64,000 nt of DNA from an uncultured Thiotrichaceae bacterium (lineage in GTDB: Bacteria > Pseudomonadota > Gammaproteobacteria > Thiotrichales > Thiotrichaceae): assembly GCA_902727985.1 (NCBI GenBank), contig CACVAY010000110.1, positions 20,767 through 84,766 of the forward strand, read 5' to 3'. How positions within the stretch are numbered: the stretch's first letter is position 1; each line of letters opens with the position of its first letter. The notes beneath the pieces are model-generated. The model was not told the DNA's origin. It worked only from the letters and a program-made list of their open reading frames with translations, and ran no database searches. The position numbers and the translations under genes are program-made. Below are positions 17,098 to 28,238 of the stretch, in pieces.

Positions 17098-18672
17098 ATG
17101 AGCGCTTTAACCGTACCTCGCTGTCCCACGTTGCTCGTAATTCTCGATGGATTCGGCGTCAATCCCAGCAAAAAAAATAACGCTATTTACGAAGCTGATA
17201 CGCCTAATTTAGATCGCTACTTTGGTAGCCACCCACATGTAACCATCAATGCTTCTGGACGTGCTGTTGGCCTACCTCGTGGACAAATGGGGAACTCAGA
17301 GGTTGGACATTATACCTTAGGTTGTGGTGCTATTTACATGCAAAATTTAGTACGCATTAGTGAATCCATCCGTGATGGTAGCTTTAAGAAGAAAGATGTT
17401 CTGCTGAATGCATTCAATCGTGCTAAAGAGTTAGACCGTCCCATTCATTTGATTGGCTTAGTATCTGATGGTGGCGTACATAGCCATACTTCACACCTAC
17501 TTGCCCTGCTAGAAATGGCAAAGGAACTTGGTGTAAAACCCGTTGTTCATGTGATTACTGATGGACGTGATACTGCCCCAACTTCAGCTAAGACTTTCTT
17601 AAGTCCCTTGCAGCATACACTTGACGAATGTGGTGGTGAAGTTGCGACGGTATCTGGACGATACTATGCGATGGATCGTGATAGCCGTTGGGATAGAACA
17701 CAAATTGCTTGGGATGCCATTGTTAATGCTAAGGGAATCCCTGCTGACTCTATGCTTTCTGCTGTTGATGATGCTTATGCTAACGGTGAGAATGATGAAT
17801 TTATAAAACCACGTTCTATAACAGGCGCAGAGAAGATACTCGAAGATGATCAGCTTATTTTCTTTAACTTTCGTAATGATCGTCCTCGCCAAATGGCTGA
17901 TGCACTAGGAAGTGATGATTTTGTAGAGTTTGACCGTGGTCACTACAAAACCATTACGGTTACTTGTCTAACTGAATATGATAAAAATTTACTTGCACCT
18001 GTTGTGTTTGCACCTGAAGAACCCGCCACGAACCTTTCTCATATCATTAGCCTCGCAGGACATAAGCAATTACATGTCGCCGAAACAGAAAAATATGCAC
18101 ATGTGACGTTCTTTTTTAATGGGGGGCGTGAAACACCGTATGCTGGCGAAAGTCGCACCATGATTGATTCACCAAACGTTGATACTTATGACTTACAGCC
18201 GGAAATGAGTGCTCAGGAAGTTGCAAACACTGTGATAGACGCAGTAAAAAGTGGTGAAAATTCATTCATTGTTGTGAACTTTGCTAACGGTGATATGGTC
18301 GGACATTCAGCAGTACCTGAAGCCGTTGTGAAAGCAGTTGAGGTGCTCGATAAAGAAGTAGGGAGAGTGTTGGACTCAGCCGTTGAAAATAATTATTCTG
18401 TTATTTTAACAGCTGATCATGGAAATTGTGACGAATATATTGACCCGTTAACTGGTGAACCCCATACCCAACACACTATTTATCCCGTCCCTTGTTTAAT
18501 CATAGATAAGTCATTCTGGCGTTTGGACACATGCGGAGGTTTATCCTCTATTGCTCCAACAGTGTTACAACTTATGGGCTTACATCAGCCTGCAGCCATG
18601 ACGGGCGAGTCCATCTTATTGGAGGAAATACCTAAGCATGAATATATTACCGATTCGGAATCTCCGTACTAA
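17098..18672 (+). CDS. gpmI: 2,3-bisphosphoglycerate-independent phosphoglycerate mutase
   Basis: Interconverts 3- and 2-phosphoglycerate in glycolysis using two metal ions. The 524-aa protein has the alkaline-phosphatase-like start LLVILDGFGVNPS (D17 a metal ligand) and catalytic Ser67 in MGNSEVGH. It also has GRYYAMDRD, FFNFRNDRPRQM, and late metal motifs in FANGDMVGH and LTADHGN. Full length. The last 35 bases overlap the next gene, whose ribosome-binding site lies within gpmI. In many gammaproteobacteria gpmI is followed by envC and ctpA; here those lie a few kb away on the opposite strand. Confidence 0.96.
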   Translation: MSALTVPRCPTLLVILDGFGVNPSKKNNAIYEADTPNLDRYFGSHPHVTINASGRAVGLPRGQMGNSEVGHYTLGCGAIYMQNLVRISESIRDGSFKKKDVLLNAFNRAKELDRPIHLIGLVSDGGVHSHTSHLLALLEMAKELGVKPVVHVITDGRDTAPTSAKTFLSPLQHTLDECGGEVATVSGRYYAMDRDSRWDRTQIAWDAIVNAKGIPADSMLSAVDDAYANGENDEFIKPRSITGAEKILEDDQLIFFNFRNDRPRQMADALGSDDFVEFDRGHYKTITVTCLTEYDKNLLAPVVFAPEEPATNLSHIISLAGHKQLHVAETEKYAHVTFFFNGGRETPYAGESRTMIDSPNVDTYDLQPEMSAQEVANTVIDAVKSGENSFIVVNFANGDMVGHSAVPEAVVKAVEVLDKEVGRVLDSAVENNYSVILTADHGNCDEYIDPLTGEPHTQHTIYPVPCLIIDKSFWRLDTCGGLSSIAPTVLQLMGLHQPAAMTGESILLEEIPKHEYITDSESPY

Positions 18673-19264
18673 ATTTGTACTAGCAGCAATACTGCCTATT
18701 GCTGGAATATTACTAAGTGGACTTAGTGGTTGTAGTACCCATGATCACGGTGTTAATACAAATGATCCAACCATCATTTATAAAACACGTGGGCATTTAT
18801 CACCTATCAAGGTCAATCAACGGCAAATTATCAGCACGCATAACAAATTCCGCGCAAAGTACGGATTAAAGAGGTTAAGCTGGTCTAATGAATTAGCCAG
18901 TTACTCTCAAGAATGGGCAAACACGCTGAAAAACAATAATGCTTGCCGAATGCGTCATCGTCCAAATAATCCTTATGGCGAAAACCTTTCTTGGGCTAGT
19001 CCTGTGTCTTGGTCTGATGGCAAAAGAAGTATTCAACAACTCTCTTCTGCTGATGTTGTAAATGGCTGGGGAAATGAGGACAAGTTTTATAATTATCAAC
19101 GCAATAGCTGCCAACAAGGTCAGCAGTGCGGACACTATACGCAAATGGTTTGGAAAGACACCACCCAGGTAGGATGCGCGGTTGCTATCTGTCAGGATTT
19201 CTCTCAGGTTTGGGTATGTAACTACAACCCACCCGGTAATTATATCGGTAAGCGCCCATATTAG
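18638..19264 (+). CDS. PR-1-like CAP-domain lipoprotein
   Basis: A 208-aa secreted lipoprotein: signal peptide with lipobox LSGC (C32), a linker, then a CAP domain (about 60-208). The domain keeps the cavity tetrad H68 (STHNKFR), E115 (YGENLSW), E147 (WGNEDKFY) and H166 (CGHYTQMVW). Six further cysteines (C103, C158, C164, C180, C185, C194) and the ending VCNYNPPGNYIGKRPY resemble plant PR-1 proteins, suggesting three disulphides. The start is fixed by GGAGGA at about 18620, inside gpmI. CAP proteins bind lipids or act outside the cell; the role here is unknown. Confidence 0.88.
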   Translation: MNILPIRNLRTKFVLAAILPIAGILLSGLSGCSTHDHGVNTNDPTIIYKTRGHLSPIKVNQRQIISTHNKFRAKYGLKRLSWSNELASYSQEWANTLKNNNACRMRHRPNNPYGENLSWASPVSWSDGKRSIQQLSSADVVNGWGNEDKFYNYQRNSCQQGQQCGHYTQMVWKDTTQVGCAVAICQDFSQVWVCNYNPPGNYIGKRPY

Positions 19265-19292
19265 ATTACTTGTTTTATACCTCTCTGTGATA

Positions 19293-19322
19293 GTTGATGA
19301 TAAAAGTTTATTTATCATCAAC
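19293..19322. repeat. 12-bp perfect inverted repeat at the thiO 3' end
   Basis: GTTGATGATAAA and TTTATCATCAAC flank a 6-base loop between the convergent ends of the CAP gene and thiO. It spans the thiO stop codon. No T run follows on either strand, so it is not a classical terminator, though it could protect or help end both transcripts. Confidence 0.6.
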
Positions 19323-20456
19323 CGTCTGGTAGTTCTCAAACTCCTCACTGCTTGGTCGTTCGGCATTCATTGCATATGCCTCATGGTTAAGTGAATTTGA
19401 ATTTTCAACCTCTATCTGCATCCTTTCGAGCAAGATCTTTGCTGATGCATGAGCCATCGTTAATCCGTATCTGTAATGCCCGGCATTAACATATAGCCCC
19501 AGTATTTCCTGATGTTCATCAATGTAAGGAATTCCACTTGGCAAGCCTGGGCGGAATCCACACCATTTTTTCACTATCTCAGCATTTTTTAATATGGGTA
19601 AAACCTGCTCAGAGAAAGCTTTTTGCTGATGAGGAAAGTTGCTATCTGGTTGTTTATCGAAGCCTTTAAATTCCAGTGTCGAACCTGAAAGAATATGACC
19701 ATCTTTTCGTGGTATCAGGTATTTTTTATCATGCAGGATAATAGTCTTTTGCGTACCTGGTTTCGTTTTATAAAGAAGCATTTGACCCAATACAGGTTCT
19801 ATTTTCGTCTGTTTTAATTCAAAAAACTTACGTGTCCAAGCTCCCGCACAAACTACTACGGCGTCACCCTCATATTTTCCTTGCTCTGTTTTTACACCCC
19901 TTACGCTATTTTTGCTATGGAGTATTTCTGTAACTGCTTCATTGTTATGAAAGATAACATCATTATCTTGCAAGTAGGTTTTAACCGTAGCTAGAAGTCG
20001 TGGGTTGCGGATTTGCTTTACATCTGGCAGATAGAAAGCATGATCAAAACGTTCTGATATATTTTGCTCAACTTGGTGGAGTGCTTGAGCGCTATCAAGA
20101 CGATCCACTTTCTGTTGATAACTATCGGACCATTGCTTTGCTTTTGGCGTATCAGATGAGTCTGCTATAACCAACATCCCCGAATCTAGGTACTCAACAT
20201 CCATCCCAGTCGCAGCGCTGATTTCCTCGATAAATACAGGGTAATCTTTAAGACTTTCGTGAACCAAGTTATTAATTACAGGTGGATAATCCCACGGTGC
20301 AAGGGGTGATAAAATACCACCACCAGCCCAAGACGCTTCCGATCCTATTTCTGATTGATCAAAAATACGAACCCGATGACCCGCCTTTTGTAGATAATAC
20401 GCAGCGGTGAGACCGATGATTCCACCACCAACAATGATCATTTCATTTTTTAACAT
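19308..20456 (-). CDS. thiO: Glycine oxidase ThiO (FAD-dependent)
   Basis: FAD-dependent amino-acid oxidase that oxidises glycine to the imine needed to build the thiazole of thiamine. The 382-aa protein opens with the dinucleotide fold IIVGGGIIGLTAAYYLQKAG, followed by SEIGSEASWAGGGILSPL, typical of ThiO. The C-terminal catalytic domain includes GFRPGLPSGIPYID and LYVNAGHYRYGLTMAHASA. No other thi genes are nearby. D-amino-acid oxidase activity is the main alternative. Convergent with the CAP gene. Confidence 0.88.
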   Translation of the reverse strand: MLKNEMIIVGGGIIGLTAAYYLQKAGHRVRIFDQSEIGSEASWAGGGILSPLAPWDYPPVINNLVHESLKDYPVFIEEISAATGMDVEYLDSGMLVIADSSDTPKAKQWSDSYQQKVDRLDSAQALHQVEQNISERFDHAFYLPDVKQIRNPRLLATVKTYLQDNDVIFHNNEAVTEILHSKNSVRGVKTEQGKYEGDAVVVCAGAWTRKFFELKQTKIEPVLGQMLLYKTKPGTQKTIILHDKKYLIPRKDGHILSGSTLEFKGFDKQPDSNFPHQQKAFSEQVLPILKNAEIVKKWCGFRPGLPSGIPYIDEHQEILGLYVNAGHYRYGLTMAHASAKILLERMQIEVENSNSLNHEAYAMNAERPSSEEFENYQTVDDK

Positions 20457-20519
20457 GATGTTTGTGGATAGCAGAGTAATTTCACTGTAAGACTGGATAA
20501 AAACTGGGTTTATATTTGA

Positions 20520-20774
20520 TCAGCAACGCTGAAGAGGCTGTTCTACTTTACTACGAGCTTCAACGCCCAGCAATTTTTCTATTAAGGTTAAGGCCATAGC
20601 AATACCAACAAATCAAACTCTTCCTCCATTACCTCATCTAATAAACAATCTGCCACTTAATCACTAAGCGCTGCTGTCATAACATTCAGCTCAGCACGCC
20701 CTGAGTAAGTTAATCAGAGTAGCTGCCTCAAGCTCTTCACAACCTTCGGCTAATGGAATCAGAACACGCTTCAT
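20520..20774 (-). pseudogene. Decayed DJ-1/PfpI family gene (YajL-like)
   Basis: The leftward strand keeps pieces of a DJ-1/PfpI protein in shifting frames. The N-terminus MKRVLIPLAEGCEELEAATL is followed by a frameshift, then RAELNVMTAALSD. After a stop comes VADCLLDEVMEEEFDLLVL, then a jump to the C-terminal AMALTLIEKLLGVEARSK. About 255 bases remain of a gene that is normally about 550, so the middle, with the catalytic cysteine, is deleted. The old ATG still overlaps the ctpA stop as ATGA, showing it was once the last gene of that operon. The product was probably a YajL-like glyoxalase/deglycase or chaperone. Confidence 0.82.
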
Positions 20775-22123
20775 TTGCTAAGGTTGCTTTGGTAAAGACT
20801 CATACCTTTTAAAATGTTTAGCGCCTCAAATAGTTGATAGTCATCCTCTGTAGATTTGTCTACCTTTGCAACCGTATCCTTCTTCTCATCTGTTTTTTTA
20901 TCTTTTTCTTTCTTATCTTTTTCTTTCTTATCTTTTTCTGGGTTACTCAAATGACCGTTCAAATCAGCTTCAGAAATTGCATCGAAGGCCGAGTTCTCTT
21001 GCTTCTTATCTGCAAATTCACGTTGTTCAACTTCAATATCTGGAATAATTCCTTTCGCTTGAATAGAACGCCCTGCAGGCGTGAAATAACGTGCTGTTGT
21101 GAGTTTAACGGCAGTTGTTGTATCAATAGGCAAAACTGTCTGTACTGAGCCCTTGCCAAAGGTCTTTTCTCCTAATATCAAGGCGCGATCATGGTCTTGC
21201 AAGGCTCCTGAAACAATTTCCGAAGCTGATGCAGAACCTTGATTCACCAATACAATAATTGGCTTCCCTTCCATCAGGTCAAAATCTGTTGCATCGTAAT
21301 TCATTTCTGAGTCAGCGACTCTGCCTTCGGTATTTACTATCCGCCCTTGCTTTAAGAACAAATCAGAAACGCCAACTGCTGCACCAAGTACACCACCTGG
21401 GTTATTGCGCAAATCTAAAACTAACCCTTTCAACTTGCCATTATTGGTTTTTTCCAGTGTCTGTAAACCTTGTTTTGCTGCCGAAGAGGTATCAGCCTGG
21501 AATGAACTAATTCTTAAATAACCGTAATTCGCTTCAAGCAATCTCTGCTTCACACTCTTAACGGTAATAATATCACGAATTATTTTGATTTCTATCGGTG
21601 CCACTTCACCTTCGCGAACCACTGTCAGTACAATTGGCTCACCTGCATTGCCACGCATAATATTAACGGCTTCGTTTAGTGTTTTACCCTTAACCTGAAT
21701 CTCATCCAAGCGAATAATGAGATCGCCAGCTTTAATACCTGCTTTTGCAGCAGGTGTATCGTCAATTGGAGATATGACTTTTACAAAACCATTTTCCATG
21801 CCCACTTCGATACCTAAGCCACCAAATTTTCCACTTGTGTCTACCTGTAGCTCAGCAAATTCCTCTGAATCCAGATAGGCGGAATGTGGATCAAGCCCAG
21901 ACAACATACCTCGAATAGCATCGGTAATCAGCTGCTTTTCATTGACTTCTTCAACATAGTCACTTTTTATTAAAGCCATGACTTCATTAAACTTTCTTAT
22001 TTCTTGCAGAGGTAATAAGGTCTTATCCTGCTTAAACGCGGATACAGTGACACTCATCGAGACAGCAACTCCTAGAAATATGCCTAATATTACTGCTGAC
22101 AAAGTTTGTTTTTTGTACTTCAT
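20771..22123 (-). CDS. ctpA: Carboxy-terminal processing protease (S41 family)
   Basis: Periplasmic serine protease that trims or degrades proteins from the C-terminus, often controlling peptidoglycan hydrolases. The 450-aa protein has an N-terminal signal/anchor (residues 8-29), a PDZ domain (about 95-170) and an S41 core with the Ser-Lys dyad S299 (NQGSASASEI) and K324 (GEKTFGKGSVQ). A lysine-rich low-complexity stretch at about 397-418 precedes the C-terminal helix. An EnvC-like gene lies upstream in the same direction, 162 bases away, a common pairing in cell-wall remodelling. Confidence 0.94.
   Translation of the reverse strand: MKYKKQTLSAVILGIFLGVAVSMSVTVSAFKQDKTLLPLQEIRKFNEVMALIKSDYVEEVNEKQLITDAIRGMLSGLDPHSAYLDSEEFAELQVDTSGKFGGLGIEVGMENGFVKVISPIDDTPAAKAGIKAGDLIIRLDEIQVKGKTLNEAVNIMRGNAGEPIVLTVVREGEVAPIEIKIIRDIITVKSVKQRLLEANYGYLRISSFQADTSSAAKQGLQTLEKTNNGKLKGLVLDLRNNPGGVLGAAVGVSDLFLKQGRIVNTEGRVADSEMNYDATDFDLMEGKPIIVLVNQGSASASEIVSGALQDHDRALILGEKTFGKGSVQTVLPIDTTTAVKLTTARYFTPAGRSIQAKGIIPDIEVEQREFADKKQENSAFDAISEADLNGHLSNPEKDKKEKDKKEKDKKTDEKKDTVAKVDKSTEDDYQLFEALNILKGMSLYQSNLSK
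20901..20939. repeat. 15-bp tandem repeat within ctpA
   Basis: About 2.6 copies of a 15-base unit (TCTTTTTCTTTCTTA on the plus strand) encode the EKDKK repeats of CtpA. The unit is five codons, so gain or loss of a copy by slippage keeps the reading frame and only changes the length of the lysine-rich linker. Confidence 0.8.
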
Positions 22124-22285
22124 TATTATTACCTCAATTATTTGAGATTGTGGTTTCCCTCATACTACACCAGATCTTTTGCTGATGCGTTATCTCATTA
22201 CTCTCTAGGAGCGCTTTATAGACCTGCTGGATTATAACTAGAGCCAAATACAAACTGAACAAAACTTTGCAATGCTGGAAAAATA

Positions 22286-23461
22286 CTAACGACACCAATG
22301 TGCCGGGTTTCGAGGTTTTGTTCCCTTACGAATTTCAAAATAAAGTGCATTCTGTTTTTGCCCACCCGAATTACCAACTGCAGCAATCGCTTGTCCACCA
22401 TTGACAATCTGTCCTGACTTAACAAATACACCACGGTTATAACCATACAAGCTACGATAATTATTATCATGGCGAATAATCACCAAATAGCCGTAACCAT
22501 TAAACCAGCCACTAAACTCCACCTTTCCTTGAGCGATTGCTCTTACTTTAGTACCACCGGACGCTTTGATAACAGCACCTTTCCACCGTTGCTTTTCATT
22601 TCTTCTTGAACCATAACCATGAAGCATATATCCCTTCACTGGCCACGCCATCTTGCCACGCATACGTGAAAACTTTTTGTTAGGCTTAAACCTTTGAGTC
22701 GACCCAACTGGTTTGCTGTTTTTTCTTTCAGGCCGAGTTATTTTCTTGGGTTCCCGTTCCCGCACTGCTACTTTTGTCTGTGTATCGATTAATTTATCAA
22801 TCTTGATTTGCAGCGACTTCTCTTTTTTCACGGCTCTTTGTAACGCATTCTTACTGCTTTTATAAGACTTATTCAATTTCTGATACTGCCTGTCACGATT
22901 AGCGAGAATGGCTTTAATCTCTTTTTTCTGTGTTCTAAGTGCACCCTGTAACTCTTTCAAAGCTTGTTGGTCTGTAAGCATTGTTTGCTCTGCGATATCA
23001 ATATCATCCATTATTTCTTTGATTTTCTTGATTTTCTTGACTCTACTTTTATTTAAGTATTCTAGATACTTCAGCGTTCTCCCAATATCCGAAGGATTAT
23101 CCTGTTTCAACAACATCCGTATATGTGATTGTGTACCTGCTGTATACATCACTTGTAACTGCTGCGCTAAACCTTTTTTTTGTTCATCAAGCTTGGTGAC
23201 AAGTCCACTTTTCTTACCTTGATTAGATACTAAACGCTTATTGATATTCTCTATTTTTCTTTCTGTTTGATGTTCTTTTTTGGTAATCGTACCCAACTGT
23301 TTCTCAACCTTGCGCACTTCAGATCTCGCACGTTTAGCTGCGCTCTCTCGTTCATCAACGATTTTATCAAGTCTATTAATTTCATTTTTCAAGTCTTGTG
23401 TATTTTCCGCGAATAAGATGCTGGAAAATAGCAAGAGAATAATGATGGTTAGTTGCTTCAT
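22286..23461 (-). CDS. envC: EnvC-like murein hydrolase activator (M23/LytM-type)
   Basis: A secreted protein of 391 aa: signal peptide (1-18), long coiled coil (about 20-225) and a C-terminal LytM domain. In E. coli, EnvC activates the amidases AmiA/AmiB at the division site. The LytM catalytic pattern is degraded: the usual HxH is YFE in NALYFEIRKG, and the Hx(3)D region reads HGYGSRRNEKQ. This supports an activator rather than an active endopeptidase. Its order prlC-envC-ctpA on one strand, with ctpA 162 bases downstream, fits a cell-separation role. Confidence 0.88.
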   Translation of the reverse strand: MKQLTIIILLLFSSILFAENTQDLKNEINRLDKIVDERESAAKRARSEVRKVEKQLGTITKKEHQTERKIENINKRLVSNQGKKSGLVTKLDEQKKGLAQQLQVMYTAGTQSHIRMLLKQDNPSDIGRTLKYLEYLNKSRVKKIKKIKEIMDDIDIAEQTMLTDQQALKELQGALRTQKKEIKAILANRDRQYQKLNKSYKSSKNALQRAVKKEKSLQIKIDKLIDTQTKVAVREREPKKITRPERKNSKPVGSTQRFKPNKKFSRMRGKMAWPVKGYMLHGYGSRRNEKQRWKGAVIKASGGTKVRAIAQGKVEFSGWFNGYGYLVIIRHDNNYRSLYGYNRGVFVKSGQIVNGGQAIAAVGNSGGQKQNALYFEIRKGTKPRNPAHWCR

Positions 23462-23480
23462 AAAGATTGATCTATTTCTC

Positions 23481-25514
23481 TTAAGCAGCTTTTATTCCTG
23501 AATGTCGTAACAAAGCATCAACCTTCGGCTCTCTACCCATAAAAGCTTTAAATGATTCTACAGCAGGCCTTGAGCCGCCACGTTCCAAAATTTCTTGCTT
23601 AAATTGTGTTGCCGTAGTTTGATCGAATAATCCCTGCTCCTCAAACTTTGAGAATGCATCAGCTGATAAAACCTCGGCCCACTTATAGCTGTAATAGCCG
23701 GCAGCATACCCACCAGCAAATATATGACTGAATGAGTTCTGGAAGCGATTATATTCCGGCACTTTCAGTGTTGCCGTTTTCAATCTTACTGCTTGCAAAA
23801 TGCCCTGTATATCTGCGTAACGTGTTAGGTTTGCATCCATATGCAAGCGCATATCAAACAAGGCAAATTCCAATTGCCTAAGCATCGCTATTCCACTATT
23901 GAAATGCCGCCCAGCTTGCATTTTTTCAAATAGCTCATCAGGGATAACCTCACCAGTTTGATAATGCTTGGCGAATAGATCCAGCGACTGCTTCTCCCAA
24001 CACCAGTTTTCCATGAATTGACTAGGAAGCTCTACGGCGTCCCATTCCACACCACTTATACCAGCCACCTCTAAGGCATCTACCGTTGTTAACATATGAT
24101 GCAGACCATGACCAAATTCGTGGAATAATGTGATCACTTCATCATGGGTAAACAGGGTTGGCTTACCCTCAACTGGAGGTGCAGAATTGCAGGTCATGTA
24201 GGCAACAGGAGTTTGTAAACCATTAGCACTCTGAAAGCGACCACAGTAGGAGTCCATCCAAGCACCACCACGTTTATGTTGCCTTGCGTATAAATCGAAA
24301 TAGAATTGTGCTATTAATTCGCCGGATTGATTTTTAATATCATACAACTTCACATCAGAATGCCAAACATCTGCTGATTCATTCAGAGTAATCGATACGC
24401 TATAGAGTTGCTCCACTAATTCGAACAAACCTTCGATGACTTTATCAACCACAAACCATGGCTTAAGCTCTTCCTCAGAAAACCCCAGGCTCTCTTCTTT
24501 CACTTTCTCGCTAACATAGCCGAAATCCCATGGTTGAAGATCTTGAATATCAAGATGTTTAGCTGCGTAGTCTTTTAATATATTTACCTCTTCAACACTT
24601 TGTGGTTTTGATTTATCTAACAAGTCATTTAGAAACACGAGCACTTGTTGAGGTGATTTAGCCATCTTGCTATAAAGTGACTGCTCTGCATAATTCTCAA
24701 AACCCAATAGGCTTGCACGTTGATGGCGCAAGTATAAGATCTCTTCCATTAGCTGTTGATTATCCCACTTTCCTCCAGCTGATTGATCCGAAGCTTTTGT
24801 GCTAAATGCCCGATACATTTCTTCACGAAAAGCGCGATCATCTGCATATGTCATTACAGCAATGTAGTGAGGGAAATCTAATGTGAACACATAACCTTCA
24901 TATTCACGTTCTTTTGCTGCACTTCTTGCCATTGCAACTGCGCTATCTGGCAACCCTGATAAAACTTGTTCATCGTGAACGCTCTTAATCCAAGCATTGG
25001 TAGCATCAAGAACATTATCGGAATACTTCGAACTAACCTCTGATAAACGTGAGCTAAGTGTTTTGTATTCTGCTTTCTTTTCTTTATCTAGAGAAACGCC
25101 CGTGAGTCTGAAATCACGTAAGGCATTTTCCACAAGTTTTTTCTCAGCTGTCGTTAGCTGCTCTTCATTTTCAGCAACTGTTTTATAACGGTTATAGAGA
25201 GCCTCATTTTGCCCAACTTCAGTACTGTAAGCACTAAGCAATGGCAAACATGCCGTGTACGCTTCGCGCAATTCGGCTGAGTTCATCACTGAATTCATAT
25301 GTCTCACTGGGGACCATGCTTTAGTGAATTGGTTGTCTATGCTTTGTATAGCCTCTAAGAAATCTTTTGGTTCCATATCAACCTTTGCAACCAATTCATC
25401 AATATCCTTTTTACTTTTCTTTATAAGAGCCTTTATCCCGGGCACTACATGCTCGACTCTGATTTGACTAAAAGCGGGTAAAGAAGAATTATCAAGTAAA
25501 GGATTCATAGACAT
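23481..25514 (-). CDS. prlC: Oligopeptidase A (M3 metallopeptidase)
   Basis: Cytosolic zinc peptidase that degrades short peptides, including cleaved signal peptides. The 677-aa length matches the family. The zinc motif is HEFGH (H465, E466, H469), with the third ligand in the downstream segment SGVEWDAVELPSQF. The N-terminal helical domain begins LPAFSQIRVEHVVPGI, typical of PrlC/OpdA. Located 19 bases before the envC-like gene on the same strand; probably co-transcribed. Confidence 0.95.
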   Translation of the reverse strand: MSMNPLLDNSSLPAFSQIRVEHVVPGIKALIKKSKKDIDELVAKVDMEPKDFLEAIQSIDNQFTKAWSPVRHMNSVMNSAELREAYTACLPLLSAYSTEVGQNEALYNRYKTVAENEEQLTTAEKKLVENALRDFRLTGVSLDKEKKAEYKTLSSRLSEVSSKYSDNVLDATNAWIKSVHDEQVLSGLPDSAVAMARSAAKEREYEGYVFTLDFPHYIAVMTYADDRAFREEMYRAFSTKASDQSAGGKWDNQQLMEEILYLRHQRASLLGFENYAEQSLYSKMAKSPQQVLVFLNDLLDKSKPQSVEEVNILKDYAAKHLDIQDLQPWDFGYVSEKVKEESLGFSEEELKPWFVVDKVIEGLFELVEQLYSVSITLNESADVWHSDVKLYDIKNQSGELIAQFYFDLYARQHKRGGAWMDSYCGRFQSANGLQTPVAYMTCNSAPPVEGKPTLFTHDEVITLFHEFGHGLHHMLTTVDALEVAGISGVEWDAVELPSQFMENWCWEKQSLDLFAKHYQTGEVIPDELFEKMQAGRHFNSGIAMLRQLEFALFDMRLHMDANLTRYADIQGILQAVRLKTATLKVPEYNRFQNSFSHIFAGGYAAGYYSYKWAEVLSADAFSKFEEQGLFDQTTATQFKQEILERGGSRPAVESFKAFMGREPKVDALLRHSGIKAA

Positions 25515-25568
25515 TTTTATACTGAAATTTGAGGTACGTAAGTAGAGTAAGCGAGATAAACATAAACC

Positions 25569-25593
25569 AGCCTCATTAAAATGAATAAGGCTG
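25569..25593 (-). terminator. Possible weak terminator after gyrB
   Basis: A 10-bp stem with one mismatch (CAGCCTTATT and AATGAGGCTG on the minus strand) lies 18 bases beyond the gyrB stop. The tail is GTTTATGTTT, not a full T run, so termination would be partial at best. Confidence 0.4.
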
Positions 25594-25610
25594 TGCTACC
25601 GCTTTTTTAT

Positions 25611-28088
<2,478 letters not shown>

Positions 28089-28207
28089 TCAGCGAAATAC
28101 ATTCACTCCCTCTAGTGAATACACACCTGTTCGCATCATTTAATCAATGGATTCTTACATCTCACTTGCTACTACTTACTCTCAAAACACGCTTTCTCGA
28201 TTAGAGA

Positions 28208-28223
28208 TGTTTCACGTGAAACA
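28208..28223. promoter_or_regulatory. parS site 1 (ParB-binding), gyrB-recF gap
   Basis: TGTTTCACGTGAAACA is an exact match to the canonical chromosomal parS palindrome. It is the core of a longer perfect 28-bp palindrome at 28202-28229. It lies 15 bases beyond the recF stop codon and about 6 kb from the predicted oriC, as expected for an origin-proximal ParB loading site. parA and parB are not in the window. Confidence 0.93.
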
Positions 28224-28238
28224 TCTCTAGTTTTTTGA

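Noticed and set aside
19293..19322. Inverted repeat as a bidirectional terminator
   Set aside because: No T run on either side; kept only as a repeat.
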